From: Chitinophaga barathri
GTDB taxonomy: Bacteria; Bacteroidota; Bacteroidia; Chitinophagales; Chitinophagaceae
NCBI RefSeq assembly: GCF_003807585.1
Contig: NZ_RMBX01000007.1
Coordinates: forward strand, 1 to 64,000
DNA length: 64,000 nucleotides
Direction: 5' to 3'
Shown here: positions 51,685 to 60,329 of the stretch, piece by piece
Numbering within the stretch: the stretch's first letter is position 1
How the letters are laid out: each line of letters opens with the position of its first letter
Notes under the pieces: generated by a model
The model's database searches: none
Told to the model about the DNA's origin: nothing
What the model saw: the letters and a program-made list of their open reading frames with translations, nothing else
Position numbers and translations under genes: made by a program

Positions 51685-53880
51685 TCAGTTGGTGCCCTGG
51701 AAATATTTAGGCAGCGGTTTCTGTAACAGGTTGGCGTATACGAAACGGTAGGTTTCGTTCCGGGAGTGGGCGCCTTTGGCCCCGCCCCATCCGTGGCGTT
51801 CGCCAGGGTACAGCATCAGCTCAAAGTGTTTGCCCTGGTCCTGGAACAGGTTCACCAGCTGGATCGTGTTCTGCAGGTGTACATTATCGTCCATGGTGCC
51901 GTGTACGATACGCAGCAGGCCTTTGTACTTCTGGGCATGCGTGAGCACTGAAGTTACCTTGTAACCTTCCACATTATCTTTCGGCAGGTCCATAAAACGT
52001 TCGGTGTAATGGCTGTCGTACAGCTGCCAGTCCGTAACGGAGAAGTTTGCCATGCCATGGGTGAACACTTCCGCGCCGTACGTGAGGGCCATGCAGCTCA
52101 TATACCCGCCAAAGCTGCCGCCGGTGATGCCCATGCGGCTGGCGTCCACGCCGGGCTGTGTGCCGAGCCATGTAGCGGCGTCCATATAATCTTCAATTTC
52201 ATATTTGCCCAGTTGGCGGTGGATGTAGTTCATGCCCACTTTGCCGAGATGGCCGGCGGCGCGGTTGTCTATCGCCACCTGGATGAGGCCTTCTTTGGCG
52301 TACCACTGCGAAGCCAGGTTTGCGCGCCAGGTATCATACACGGTGCCCGCGTCAGGGCCGCCGTAAATGCTTACCAGTACGGGATATTTTTTACCCGGCT
52401 CCATGTTCAGCGGCCAGATGATGGTGAGGGGCAGCGTAAGGCCGTCGCGGGTTTTGTATGTTTTTAATTCTGTAGGCGCCAGCTTGTAGCTGTCGAAATT
52501 GGCGCCGCGGGCATTGCCCAGCTCACGGATCACTTTGCCTTTTTCATCCAGCAGGGCCATACGGGGAGGTGTATTCAGGTTGCTGTAGGTGGTGATAAAA
52601 TAATCACCGCCGGGGCTCAGTTTCACGTCGTGGGAAAATTCACCGAAGGTGAGGCGCTGCGGCTCTCCGCCCTTCAGGTTTGCTTTGTACAGGTCAAAGC
52701 GGGTAGTAGCTTCTTTGCGGGCGGTGAAATATACGGCCTGTTTCTTTTCGTCTATCAGGAGTATTTCGCGCACGCGCCAGTTGCCGCTGGTGAGCTGCTG
52801 CTTCAGGCTGCCGTCCATATTATGGAGGTAGAGATGGTCCCAGCCGGAGATATCGCTTTTTACGATAAATCCTTTATTCCCCTGCAGGAAATAGATATCG
52901 GTGAACCAGTCTATCCAGGTCTTTTGTTTTTCGTCGTACAGCGCTTTTTTGGCACCGGTCTGCGGATCTATGGCGTAGATGATGAGATTGTTCTGCTCGC
53001 GCGGCATCCATTGCGCCCAGAGGGCGCTGCCATCGGGGCTCCAGAAGGGCTGGCCGAAATACTGATCGTCTTTTTCATTAAAGTCCGCCCAGGTGATCTT
53101 GCCGCCGGCAACAGGCACTACGGCCAGTTTCACTTCCGGGTTGGTATCGCCTGCTTTGGGGTAACGTGTGTTCTCCAAAAATCCGTGTTGCCCTACTTCG
53201 CTATAGATGGGGAATACGGGTACTTTGGAATCGTCGAAACGCATAAAGGCGATCTTTTTACTGTCCGGGCTCCACCAGAAAGCGCGGTAGCGGCTCGGGC
53301 GGCCGAGGATCTCCTCGTAATACACCCAGGAAGCCCAGCCGTTGTAGATCACGTCGGACCCGTCAGTGGTATACTGGATCTCTTTTTTGGTGGCTACTTC
53401 CACGGCATACAGGTTATTGTTCCGGGTAAAGGCCACATATTTTTCATCGGGAGAAAGCGTGGGATTCTTTTCCACTGCCTCGTTGTTGGTCACCCTGATC
53501 TCTTCTCCGCCATTGGGCATCTGAACGTATACATCATTCTTTTTTACACTCACGGTGGCGCCTGTAGCGGGCGGTGGCGTGTAAGGCGCGGTGCTGCCGG
53601 TCTTAACGTCTACAGACAGGGCCTGGCCGCTGCGGGCTTCAATGTAATGGTCTTTGTTCGCCCAGCCTCTTACAACTGGCAATGGTTCGGTGATAGATAC
53701 GGGACGGGTAAAAATCTGGTCAAAGGTTAATTCCTTCTTTTCCTGTGCCCCAGCCGGCATGGCAGCCAGCATGGTCAGTCCGGCAATCCATACCGGTAAA
53801 GATTTGTACATGCTTCTCATAATTAACAGGTTGATGATATGCGGGTATTTCGGCCGCAAGGCAACGAAAATAAAGATCAA
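51685..53880 (-). CDS. S9 family peptidase (DPP IV-like)
   Basis: A 731-residue exported prolyl oligopeptidase-family serine peptidase. An N-terminal extension with a signal peptide ends near AMPAGAQ (a start at the in-frame Met about 20 codons on is likely). A DPP IV-type beta-propeller occupies about 40-470. The alpha/beta hydrolase domain has GGSFGGYMS (nucleophile), VHGTMDDNVH (Asp) and PGERHGWGG (His). It removes dipeptides from proline-containing peptides in the periplasm or outside. Confidence 0.92.
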   Translation of the reverse strand: MIFIFVALRPKYPHIINLLIMRSMYKSLPVWIAGLTMLAAMPAGAQEKKELTFDQIFTRPVSITEPLPVVRGWANKDHYIEARSGQALSVDVKTGSTAPYTPPPATGATVSVKKNDVYVQMPNGGEEIRVTNNEAVEKNPTLSPDEKYVAFTRNNNLYAVEVATKKEIQYTTDGSDVIYNGWASWVYYEEILGRPSRYRAFWWSPDSKKIAFMRFDDSKVPVFPIYSEVGQHGFLENTRYPKAGDTNPEVKLAVVPVAGGKITWADFNEKDDQYFGQPFWSPDGSALWAQWMPREQNNLIIYAIDPQTGAKKALYDEKQKTWIDWFTDIYFLQGNKGFIVKSDISGWDHLYLHNMDGSLKQQLTSGNWRVREILLIDEKKQAVYFTARKEATTRFDLYKANLKGGEPQRLTFGEFSHDVKLSPGGDYFITTYSNLNTPPRMALLDEKGKVIRELGNARGANFDSYKLAPTELKTYKTRDGLTLPLTIIWPLNMEPGKKYPVLVSIYGGPDAGTVYDTWRANLASQWYAKEGLIQVAIDNRAAGHLGKVGMNYIHRQLGKYEIEDYMDAATWLGTQPGVDASRMGITGGSFGGYMSCMALTYGAEVFTHGMANFSVTDWQLYDSHYTERFMDLPKDNVEGYKVTSVLTHAQKYKGLLRIVHGTMDDNVHLQNTIQLVNLFQDQGKHFELMLYPGERHGWGGAKGAHSRNETYRFVYANLLQKPLPKYFQGTN

Positions 53881-53982
53881 ATATCAAATTTGGCAATGAA
53901 ATATACCAGCGGCAAAGGGTTTACCGGATATACGGAGGAATATGCCGGTTATAGGTTAAAAGCTGCTTTCTGTGAAATGCAG

Positions 53983-54014
53983 TTTGTGGGCAATATAAAA
54001 GCGGCCTACTTTCG
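53983..54014 (+). promoter_or_regulatory. Promoter of sRNA-E
   Basis: TTTG at 53983-53986, 20-base gap, TACTTTCG at 54007-54014 (one mismatch to TAnnTTTG). No convincing 21-bp-spaced boxes upstream. Confidence 0.45.
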
Positions 54015-54018
54015 AACT

Positions 54019-54080
54019 GGTTTTTCATAGGATATGGTCGAAATTAACAGGGGCGGTGAATTCTTTCACTGCCCCAATTG
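54019..54080 (+). ncRNA. Candidate small RNA E
   Basis: The leader GGTTTTTCATAGGATATGG is identical to A-C over 19 bases. Hairpin GGGGCGGTGAA (54050-54060), TTCT, TTCACTGCCCC (54065-54075) is an 11-bp stem with the same loop. The U-tract is weak (AATTGTTTG), and the 3' end overlaps the convergent DoxX stop. It is separated from copies A-D by the S9 peptidase gene. Confidence 0.52.
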
Positions 54081-54443
54081 TTTGATATGACTTCTTACAT
54101 TGCCTATGATGATAGCCGCGGAAGCCAGCCCCAGGTCTTTCAGGATATTAAAAGGCGCGAAAATATTCCCCTTGTTCAGCGCCGGGATATGTATCACCGC
54201 AATAAACACGACTAACATCAGCGCCAGGAGGTAACAGGCCACCCGTGTCCATTTGCCGGAGATCATGGATATGCCCGCCAGTATCATACACACGCCGGTG
54301 AAATAGATCCAGAAAGTACCCCCGGGCAGCCCGGCCGCCATGGAAGCCAGTGTATGCGCGTTGATCAGGTGATTGATACCGAAATAAAGCCAGATGAGGG
54401 CGAATACCACTACCGCGGCAAACGTGGGGATCTTTATTTTCAT
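54066..54443 (-). CDS. DoxX-like membrane protein
   Basis: A 125-residue protein with four hydrophobic helices of the DoxX/DoxD-like superfamily (KIPTFAAVVVFALIWLYFGINHL; GGTFWIYFTGVCMILAGISMI; RVACYLLALMLVVFIAVIHI). The ATG at 54443 gives a normal start; a Met 15 codons upstream is possible. Members are linked to redox or quinone processes but have no defined reaction. Convergent with sRNA-E. Confidence 0.72.
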   Translation of the reverse strand: MKIKIPTFAAVVVFALIWLYFGINHLINAHTLASMAAGLPGGTFWIYFTGVCMILAGISMISGKWTRVACYLLALMLVVFIAVIHIPALNKGNIFAPFNILKDLGLASAAIIIGNVRSHIKQLGQ

Positions 54444-54720
54444 GAGAAAGGGTTTTTTAAAAAACGGGATGGAACTGGTTTTGTTCACGTGATGGTATTT
54501 TCACCTATACCCAAAGTATACGGTACGTATAGGATACGTAAAGGAGAGGTATAGGAGAGCGCCATGAAAGACAGGATAAAATAGTATCAGGGGAGGTCCC
54601 GGGTGATGGCAACTGGTAAAAGGGAATGAGATGGGAGTTACAGGCCGGTATGACCGCGGTTAGATACAGGTATGACTGCGGTATAGTACTGGCATCCCCG
54701 TAGCATAATAAAGGTATACC

Positions 54721-54772
54721 TGGACTTTACTTGGACTTTACCTGGACTTTACCCGGACTTTACCTGGACTTA
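54721..54772. repeat. 11-bp tandem repeat
   Basis: Units TGGACTTTACT, TGGACTTTACC, TGGACTTTACC, CGGACTTTACC and TGGACTTA: four complete copies plus a partial, period 11 bp. Close to one helical turn; could affect DNA bending or protein binding, or be replication slippage. Confidence 0.75.
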
Positions 54773-54789
54773 GGGGGAGGCTAAAACGG

Positions 54790-54826
54790 GAAAGAGGCGC
54801 TCCCGTACCAGGGAAACGCCTCTTTC
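54790..54826 (-). terminator. Intrinsic terminator of lysS
   Basis: GAAAGAGGCG (54790-54799) and CGCCTCTTTC (54817-54826); the leftward transcript ends in a T-run (complement of CTAAAAC). Confidence 0.82.
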
Positions 54827-54847
54827 GAATATCTATCCGAAGGATTG

Positions 54848-56386
54848 TTATTCGACAATGTTCGGTTTTTCAGGCCTCATCTGCGGGAAAAACAGTACAT
54901 CCTGGATACTCGGCTGGTTCGTCATCAACATCGTTAAACGGTCAATTCCTATGCCAATTCCGGAAGTGGGGGGCATACCGTATTCCAGCGCCCGCAGGAA
55001 GTCCTGGTCGATGTACATAGCCTCGTCGTCGCCGCGGGCCATCAGTTCCACCTGGTCTTCAAAACGCTGCCGCTGGTCGATGGGATCGTTTAGCTCGGAG
55101 TACGCGTTGGCTATTTCCTTTCCGTTCACGATCAGCTCAAAACGCTCTACCACACCGGCTTTGCTGCGGTGTTTTTTGGTGAGCGGGCTCATTTCCACCG
55201 GGTAATCGATGATGAAGGTGGGCTGCACGTAATGGTGCTCGCACTTTTCACCGAATATCTCGTCTATCAGTTTGCCTTTGCCGGAATGTGCTTCCACCTG
55301 GATGTTCAGCTGTTTACATACATCGCGGAGCCCTGTTTCGTCCAGGTCGGAGATATCGAAACCGGTATGTTCCTTAATGGCATCGTACATGCTTACGCGG
55401 CGGTAAGGCGCTTTAAAATCTATTTCTTTATCGCCTGCGGTCACTTTGGTGGAACCGTTCACATTGATGGCTACTTTTTCGAGCAGGGCTTCTGTGGTAT
55501 CCATCATCCAGTTGTAATCCTTGTACGCGGCGTACATTTCCATTACGGTGAATTCCGGGTTGTGGGTACGGTCCATGCCTTCGTTGCGGAAGTCTTTGGC
55601 GAATTCGTACACGCCTTCAAACCCGCCCACGATCAGTCTTTTCAGGTACAGTTCGTTTGCAATGCGGAGGTACAGCGGCATGTCCAGCGCATTGTGATGC
55701 GTGATGAACGGGCGCGCGGTGGCTCCGCCGGGTATGGCTTGCAGGATGGGCGTTTCCACCTCCAGGTATCCCAGGCCGTTATAGAAATCCCGCATGGTTT
55801 GCATCAGGCGGGTGCGTTTGATAAATACTTCTTTTAGCTGCGGGTTGATCACCAGGTCCGCATACCGCTGGCGGTATTTGAATTCGGGATCGGTCACGGC
55901 GTCGAAGGTTTCGCCTTCTTTTTCCTTCACCACCGGCAGGGGGCGCAGGGCTTTGGCGAGCACGGTCAGTTCTTTTACATGCACGGAGGTTTCGCCGGTT
56001 TTGGTAATAAAGGCATACCCTTTCACCCCGATAAAATCCCCGATGTCCGTGAGTTTCTTCCACACCTGGTCGTAGAGGGTTTTGTCCTCGCCGGGGCAGA
56101 TGTCGTCCCGTTTTATATAGAGCTGAATCCTACCCTTACTGTCCTGCAATACGGCAAAGTTAGCCTTGCCCATGTCTCTTGTGCTCATGATACGGCCGGC
56201 CAGGCATACTTCCTGGTACTGGTCTTTCGTTTCTTCTGAGTAGCCGGCTTTGATATCCGTGGAATATGCATTCACGGGATATTCAGGCGCCGGGTACGGG
56301 TCTATGCCCAGGCTTTGCAGTTCCTTCAGCTTATCCCGGCGGATGATCTCCTGTTCCGAGAGCTGTTGTTGGGTAGTTACGCTCAT
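54848..56386 (-). CDS. lysS: Lysyl-tRNA synthetase, class II
   Basis: A 512-residue class II LysRS. N-terminal OB-fold anticodon-binding domain (VCLAGRIMSTRDMGKANFAVLQDSKGRIQLYI), catalytic motifs YRQRYADLVINP, FRNEGMDRTHNPEFTVMEMY (motif 2) and GIGIGIDRLTML (motif 3). The C-terminal domain is full length. A -7 box lies 59 bases upstream. Confidence 0.97.
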   Translation of the reverse strand: MSVTTQQQLSEQEIIRRDKLKELQSLGIDPYPAPEYPVNAYSTDIKAGYSEETKDQYQEVCLAGRIMSTRDMGKANFAVLQDSKGRIQLYIKRDDICPGEDKTLYDQVWKKLTDIGDFIGVKGYAFITKTGETSVHVKELTVLAKALRPLPVVKEKEGETFDAVTDPEFKYRQRYADLVINPQLKEVFIKRTRLMQTMRDFYNGLGYLEVETPILQAIPGGATARPFITHHNALDMPLYLRIANELYLKRLIVGGFEGVYEFAKDFRNEGMDRTHNPEFTVMEMYAAYKDYNWMMDTTEALLEKVAINVNGSTKVTAGDKEIDFKAPYRRVSMYDAIKEHTGFDISDLDETGLRDVCKQLNIQVEAHSGKGKLIDEIFGEKCEHHYVQPTFIIDYPVEMSPLTKKHRSKAGVVERFELIVNGKEIANAYSELNDPIDQRQRFEDQVELMARGDDEAMYIDQDFLRALEYGMPPTSGIGIGIDRLTMLMTNQPSIQDVLFFPQMRPEKPNIVE

Positions 56387-56444
56387 TTTTGTGATAAATA
56401 CTGGTTTTAAGAGGATGCGGGCATCCCCTGTACTGAATGGAACG

Positions 56445-56452
56445 CAAAAATA
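56445..56452 (-). promoter_or_regulatory. Candidate -7 box of lysS
   Basis: Minus-strand TATTTTTG matches TAnnTTTG. Confidence 0.45.
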
Positions 56453-56583
56453 GAGGTTTTCGGGCGGATTTGCTCATCCCGTCGGCTACGCACCGTATTG
56501 CTTGTTTTTATAATTTATTTATGACTTTCTAACAACGATTGGTGCGGTTATTGTGTAACTTTAGGATCATAAAACCTCCCGGC

Positions 56584-57411
56584 ATGAAAACCATCATTGT
56601 ACCAACGGATTTTTCTGAAACAGCATACAACGCCGCCCGTTACGCTATCGGGCTGGCAGGGCAAACGGGCGCAACAAAGGTGATCCTTTATCATGCTTAC
56701 GAACTGATCGTTCCCATTCCGGACCTTCCCACCGCCGTGCCAATGGTGAATATGGAAGACCTCCGGGACTCCAGCCTCGAAGGCCTGAAAAGGATGCAGA
56801 ATGAACTGGCACCCCTGGTGCCGCACGACGTAAAACTGGAGGTACGGGCGGACAATCACCTGCTGGCGGCCAATATAGACCAGGTGTGCCGCGAGGAACT
56901 GGCGGACATTATCGTGATGGGCATCACCGGCGGCAGCCAGCTGGAAGAGATACTGGTAGGTTCAAACACGGTGGACGTGGTGAAATCTTCCGCATACCCC
57001 GTGATCGTAGTGCCTACACAGGCCAGCTTCAGGCCCATCCGTAAGATCGTATTCGCCTGCGATCTCCGCAAAGTGGCCAAAACCACGCGCCGGGAACCGC
57101 TCTTTAAAATACTGGATGAGTTCAAACCGGAGCTGCATGTGGTGAATATCCAGAAAGAAGGCAAAGAAAACATCCACCCTGAAGAAAACCAGGAGCTGGA
57201 CAACATGTTGCACAACTATAACCCGCAATATCATTTTATTGACCGGCCGAACATCGCGGATGCCATTACAGAGTTTGCAGAAGAACAATATGCGGACCTG
57301 CTGCTGATCATCCCGAAAAAGCACGGTTTATTTGACAGCATATTCAAAAGGGGGCATACATCAAGGATCGCATTTCAAACGAATGTACCCTTGTTGTCCA
57401 TCCACGAATAA
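56584..57411 (+). CDS. Universal stress protein (tandem domains)
   Basis: A 275-residue cytoplasmic protein with two UspA-type domains. The first (MKTIIVPTDFSETAYNAARYAIGLAG ... DIIVMGITGGSQLEEILVGSNTVDVVKSSAYPVIVVP) has an ATP-loop-like G-x2-G-x9-G(S/T). The second is shorter (IRKIVFACDLRKVAKT ... ADLLLIIPKKHGLFDSIFKRGHTSRIAFQTNVPLLSIHE). Start ATG at 56584. Probably a stress-response dimer; the binding partner is unknown. Confidence 0.88.
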   Translation: MKTIIVPTDFSETAYNAARYAIGLAGQTGATKVILYHAYELIVPIPDLPTAVPMVNMEDLRDSSLEGLKRMQNELAPLVPHDVKLEVRADNHLLAANIDQVCREELADIIVMGITGGSQLEEILVGSNTVDVVKSSAYPVIVVPTQASFRPIRKIVFACDLRKVAKTTRREPLFKILDEFKPELHVVNIQKEGKENIHPEENQELDNMLHNYNPQYHFIDRPNIADAITEFAEEQYADLLLIIPKKHGLFDSIFKRGHTSRIAFQTNVPLLSIHE

Positions 57412-57435
57412 ACACCTATATCAATTTTAGAAACT

Positions 57436-58167
57436 ATGCTCAAAAGAACATTACTATTGGCGGCAGGCGTATTGTGCCTGGCAGTTTCCTCTGAGGCGCA
57501 GATCCTCAAAAAAGCGCAGGGAATACTCAAATCAGGCGGCACAGGCACGGGTTCTGTAACGGAAGGGGAAGCCGGCATGGGCATCAAGGAAGCGCTGGAA
57601 AAAGGCGTGAGCGCCGGTATTTCTTTGCTCAATAAAGAGAACGGATTTTTTGGCAACGACCTCTACAAGGTACTGCTGCCGCCCGATGCGCTGAAAGCGG
57701 AAAAAACGCTGCGCAGCATCGGCCTCGGCGGAGAAGTGGACAAAGCCATCCTCCAGATCAACCGCGCCGCTGAAGAAGCCGTTGGTTTTGCAAAGCCCAT
57801 CTTCGTGGACGCCATCAAACAAATGACCATCACCGATGCGCTGAACCTGCTGAGAGGCGGCGAACGCTCCGCGACGGATTATTTCCAGTCCAAAACCACT
57901 GCTTCGCTCACCAGCGCATTTTCACCGGTGATAGACAGTGCGCTGAACAAAACTTCCGCCACGAAATATTACAGCGCTCTCGTGACCAAATACAACGAGC
58001 TGCCCATCGCTTTTAACAAGGTGAATCCTGACCTGAAAGGTTATGTGACCGAAAAAGCGGTAAAAGCCCTGTTTGACCAGATCGCGAAAGAAGAGCTGGC
58101 CATCCGCCAGAATCCGGGTGCAAGAACGACCGAGCTGCTGAAAAAGGTGTTTGGCGGTAAGATCTAG
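57436..58167 (+). CDS. DUF4197 exported protein
   Basis: A 243-residue protein with signal peptide (MLKRTLLLAAGVLCLAVSSEA) and a DUF4197 domain: MGIKEALEKGVSAGISLLNKENGFFGNDLYKVLLPPDA, ITDALNLLRGGERSATDYFQSKT. Periplasmic, helical, function unknown. Follows the stress protein gene by 24 bases and ends with a terminator. Confidence 0.88.
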   Translation: MLKRTLLLAAGVLCLAVSSEAQILKKAQGILKSGGTGTGSVTEGEAGMGIKEALEKGVSAGISLLNKENGFFGNDLYKVLLPPDALKAEKTLRSIGLGGEVDKAILQINRAAEEAVGFAKPIFVDAIKQMTITDALNLLRGGERSATDYFQSKTTASLTSAFSPVIDSALNKTSATKYYSALVTKYNELPIAFNKVNPDLKGYVTEKAVKALFDQIAKEELAIRQNPGARTTELLKKVFGGKI

Positions 58168-58195
58168 GCAACCACACAAATATTGAACTGACTAT

Positions 58196-58227
58196 AGGCT
58201 GCTTCCCAAAGGGAGCGGCCTTTTTTT
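58196..58227 (+). terminator. Intrinsic terminator after DUF4197 gene
   Basis: AGGCTGCTTCCC and GGGAGCGGCCT arms around AAA, followed by seven T residues. Confidence 0.85.
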
Positions 58228-58256
58228 ATGTTATATTTAAGCCCGTTTCCTTTCCT

Positions 58257-58817
58257 ATGATACAAACAACACCTCCACCAGACCGCCTTGCAAGGGAATT
58301 TCCCGGTGCAACTCCGCTTTCTTATTACCTGCACAAGACCATCGCCTGGGATTGCGGTGAACGGGTGATCTATCGCCCGGGCTGGCTCAGGACATTTTAC
58401 GCCACCGCTATTGGAATCGTGTTGTGTATTGCCCTGCCTGCTTTTGTATGGCTAAGCGACGGCAATTTCGGAGGTACAGTAATTACGTTGGTATTGATGT
58501 TACCGGTTGCAGGATTGTTAATCTGGCGCCAGTTATTCAACAAGGATATTAATTACACCTTACAGATAGATGGTGACGGCATACGCTCTGGCGAGTGGTT
58601 CCTGCCATGGAAGGACCTTGAGGATGTGGGATTCTGGGAAAGCCGGCGGGTTAGCGGCACCGGCCTGGTATTAATACCTTATAACAGTAAGGCGGAAGTG
58701 TTCAGCCTCGCCCTGTTTACCATGGAAAAACGTGAGCTGGCATGGGTGATCAGTTATTTCCGGCTTAGATCACTTAATACCGCAGCGCCACTTGCAGAAG
58801 AAACTTTTCCTGCTTAA
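58257..58817 (+). CDS. Hypothetical membrane protein, PH-like tail
   Basis: A 186-residue protein with an N-terminal cytoplasmic segment and two adjacent helices (FYATAIGIVLCIALPAFVWLS and GTVITLVLMLPVAGLLIWRQLF). A C-terminal beta-rich domain follows (YTLQIDGDGIRSGEWFLPWKDLEDVGFWESRRVSGTGLVLIPYNSK) that resembles bacterial PH-like domains (STM3941-type). No enzyme motif. Function unknown. Confidence 0.6.
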   Translation: MIQTTPPPDRLAREFPGATPLSYYLHKTIAWDCGERVIYRPGWLRTFYATAIGIVLCIALPAFVWLSDGNFGGTVITLVLMLPVAGLLIWRQLFNKDINYTLQIDGDGIRSGEWFLPWKDLEDVGFWESRRVSGTGLVLIPYNSKAEVFSLALFTMEKRELAWVISYFRLRSLNTAAPLAEETFPA

Positions 58818-58883
58818 TTTGATGTACCAGAATTCATTCGATCCCTTCATGCCGAGAAAAGCAGCGAAGCTGCAATATTGCCT

Positions 58884-59441
58884 ATGAGCAGAGTTTTATT
58901 GATCGCGTTGGTATTGCTGGCCGGTTGTGCCACATCCCATCCTGAAGAAGTTTCCAAAAAAGATTCCATAGTAAGCGGGGCCAACATTTCCGATCACGAG
59001 GTGGTCCCCGAACTGTCGCAGGTAATGGCCGATTATGAAAAAAGCACCAGGGACACCCTGAAAGTAGACACCACCTTGCAACGCGGTAGCCGCAGCGTCC
59101 ACATTAGTTTCCGGCATTACGCTTTGAACGACAGCGCACTGCACATCCCTGACCGTTACACGGAACTTTACAAGATCAAGGATTATGTAACGCATAATTT
59201 TGTGTCCTCGCTGACGATCGTGAGCGACGGCGTGAAAGTGCTGGATACCGTTATCCGCAAAGAATTGTTCAACTACCGGCTACAGCCGGTATTGAAGGAA
59301 TATGCGGTCTTGTTCGCTCCGAATGTATATTTCCGTGAAGACGGTATCAAGCTGCAATACAGCATATCCATTCCCCTCACGGATGTGGGAGAAGGGCATG
59401 TATTGTTATGCAGTTATACCGGCGAACTGGATGTGGAATAA
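58884..59441 (+). CDS. Hypothetical lipoprotein (DUF4738-like)
   Basis: A 185-residue lipoprotein: MSRVLLIALVLLAGC lipobox at Cys15. The rest is beta-rich (VHISFRHYALNDSALHIP, FVSSLTIVSDGVKVLDTVIRKELF, IKLQYSISIPLTDVGEGHVLLCSYTGELDVE), similar in pattern to DUF4738 proteins, but this is not certain. Start ATG at 58884 rather than TTG at 58878. Follows the previous gene by 66 bases. Confidence 0.62.
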   Translation: MSRVLLIALVLLAGCATSHPEEVSKKDSIVSGANISDHEVVPELSQVMADYEKSTRDTLKVDTTLQRGSRSVHISFRHYALNDSALHIPDRYTELYKIKDYVTHNFVSSLTIVSDGVKVLDTVIRKELFNYRLQPVLKEYAVLFAPNVYFREDGIKLQYSISIPLTDVGEGHVLLCSYTGELDVE

Positions 59442-59444
59442 CGA

Positions 59445-60329
59445 TCAGCTCCCCGCCAGCAGCACCTGCCACGCTTCATCCACTTTATTCTGTTCCAGCA
59501 GTTTTTTTGCGTAGGAATGCAGCTCCTTCTCCATTTCATCGGGGTTGATGCTGTAGTATTGGATGATGTTTTTGAGATGGTCATCGTTAAAAGCGGCGTC
59601 TATCACCGGCAGTTCGTTCACGTTGCCCAGCTGGCCCAGGTTGTTCCCGCTGAGGATATGACTGCTGCGGATGCCGGCGGGTAAGGCGTCTACACCGATG
59701 CCCACTTTCAGGTTCGGTTTCGCCACTTCAAATACGGCATCGCCGGAAGCGCGGCAATAGTAATCCGCGCCCATTCTGGCTACGAGGTCTATTTTCTGCG
59801 GGTCTATTTTACCATTGGGATCAAGAATGCCTTCGTGAATGTGCACGAGCACCGGCTCGCAGATCACGAGGTTGCCCGCGCCGCCGCCCTGGCCGGTTTC
59901 GATGATATCCTTCACCACGCATTCCATCTGCACCGGGCTTTCTTTTACGCGGAAAGGTTTGATCTTATCCGAAGGCAAAGGCGTGAAACCCGATTTTTCA
60001 AACTCACTGACGCCCTTTGGGAACTCGCAGCTGGAGAGGGATGCCTGTTGTACCATGGCGTAGGTCACTACATTGATCACTACTTCGCGGGTGGCATAGA
60101 TATTTTCCAGGGTATGTTTGATAGTATTGTCGCGTACGCGCCGGGAGGGTGAAAACACCAGTGTGGGCGGGTTGGAGCCAAATACGTTGAAGAAGCTGAA
60201 GGGGCTCAGGTTCGGGCGGCCTTCGGCATCCACCGTACTGGCAAAACAGATCGGGCGCGGCGCCACCGCACCGAGCAGGTATGCATGCAGCTGGGCGGTT
60301 TTTACCTCGCCCGGTATCACTTTCATCAT
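59445..60329 (-). CDS. Flavin reductase family protein
   Basis: A 294-residue FMN-binding split-barrel protein. RPICFASTVDAEGRPNLSPFSFFNVFGSNPPTLVFSPSRR is typical of the flavin reductase family. Overlaps the upstream FAH-hydrolase stop by 4 bases (ATGA), so co-translated. In Bacteroidota this pair is found in aromatic-acid (homogentisate-type) catabolism; the substrate is inferred. Confidence 0.86.
   Translation of the reverse strand: MMKVIPGEVKTAQLHAYLLGAVAPRPICFASTVDAEGRPNLSPFSFFNVFGSNPPTLVFSPSRRVRDNTIKHTLENIYATREVVINVVTYAMVQQASLSSCEFPKGVSEFEKSGFTPLPSDKIKPFRVKESPVQMECVVKDIIETGQGGGAGNLVICEPVLVHIHEGILDPNGKIDPQKIDLVARMGADYYCRASGDAVFEVAKPNLKVGIGVDALPAGIRSSHILSGNNLGQLGNVNELPVIDAAFNDDHLKNIIQYYSINPDEMEKELHSYAKKLLEQNKVDEAWQVLLAGS

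Larger units (their letters stand above)
54444..54847. other. Intergenic region with tandem repeat and lysS terminator
   Basis: About 400 bases without a gene. It contains two similar GGTATGACYGCGGT stretches (near 54647-54660 and 54669-54682), the 11-bp tandem repeat at 54721-54772 and the terminator at 54790-54826. No coding frame supported. Confidence 0.55.

Noticed and set aside
54721..54772. Possible CRISPR-like array
   Set aside because: Period of 11 bp without spacers and no cas genes in the window; a simple tandem repeat.
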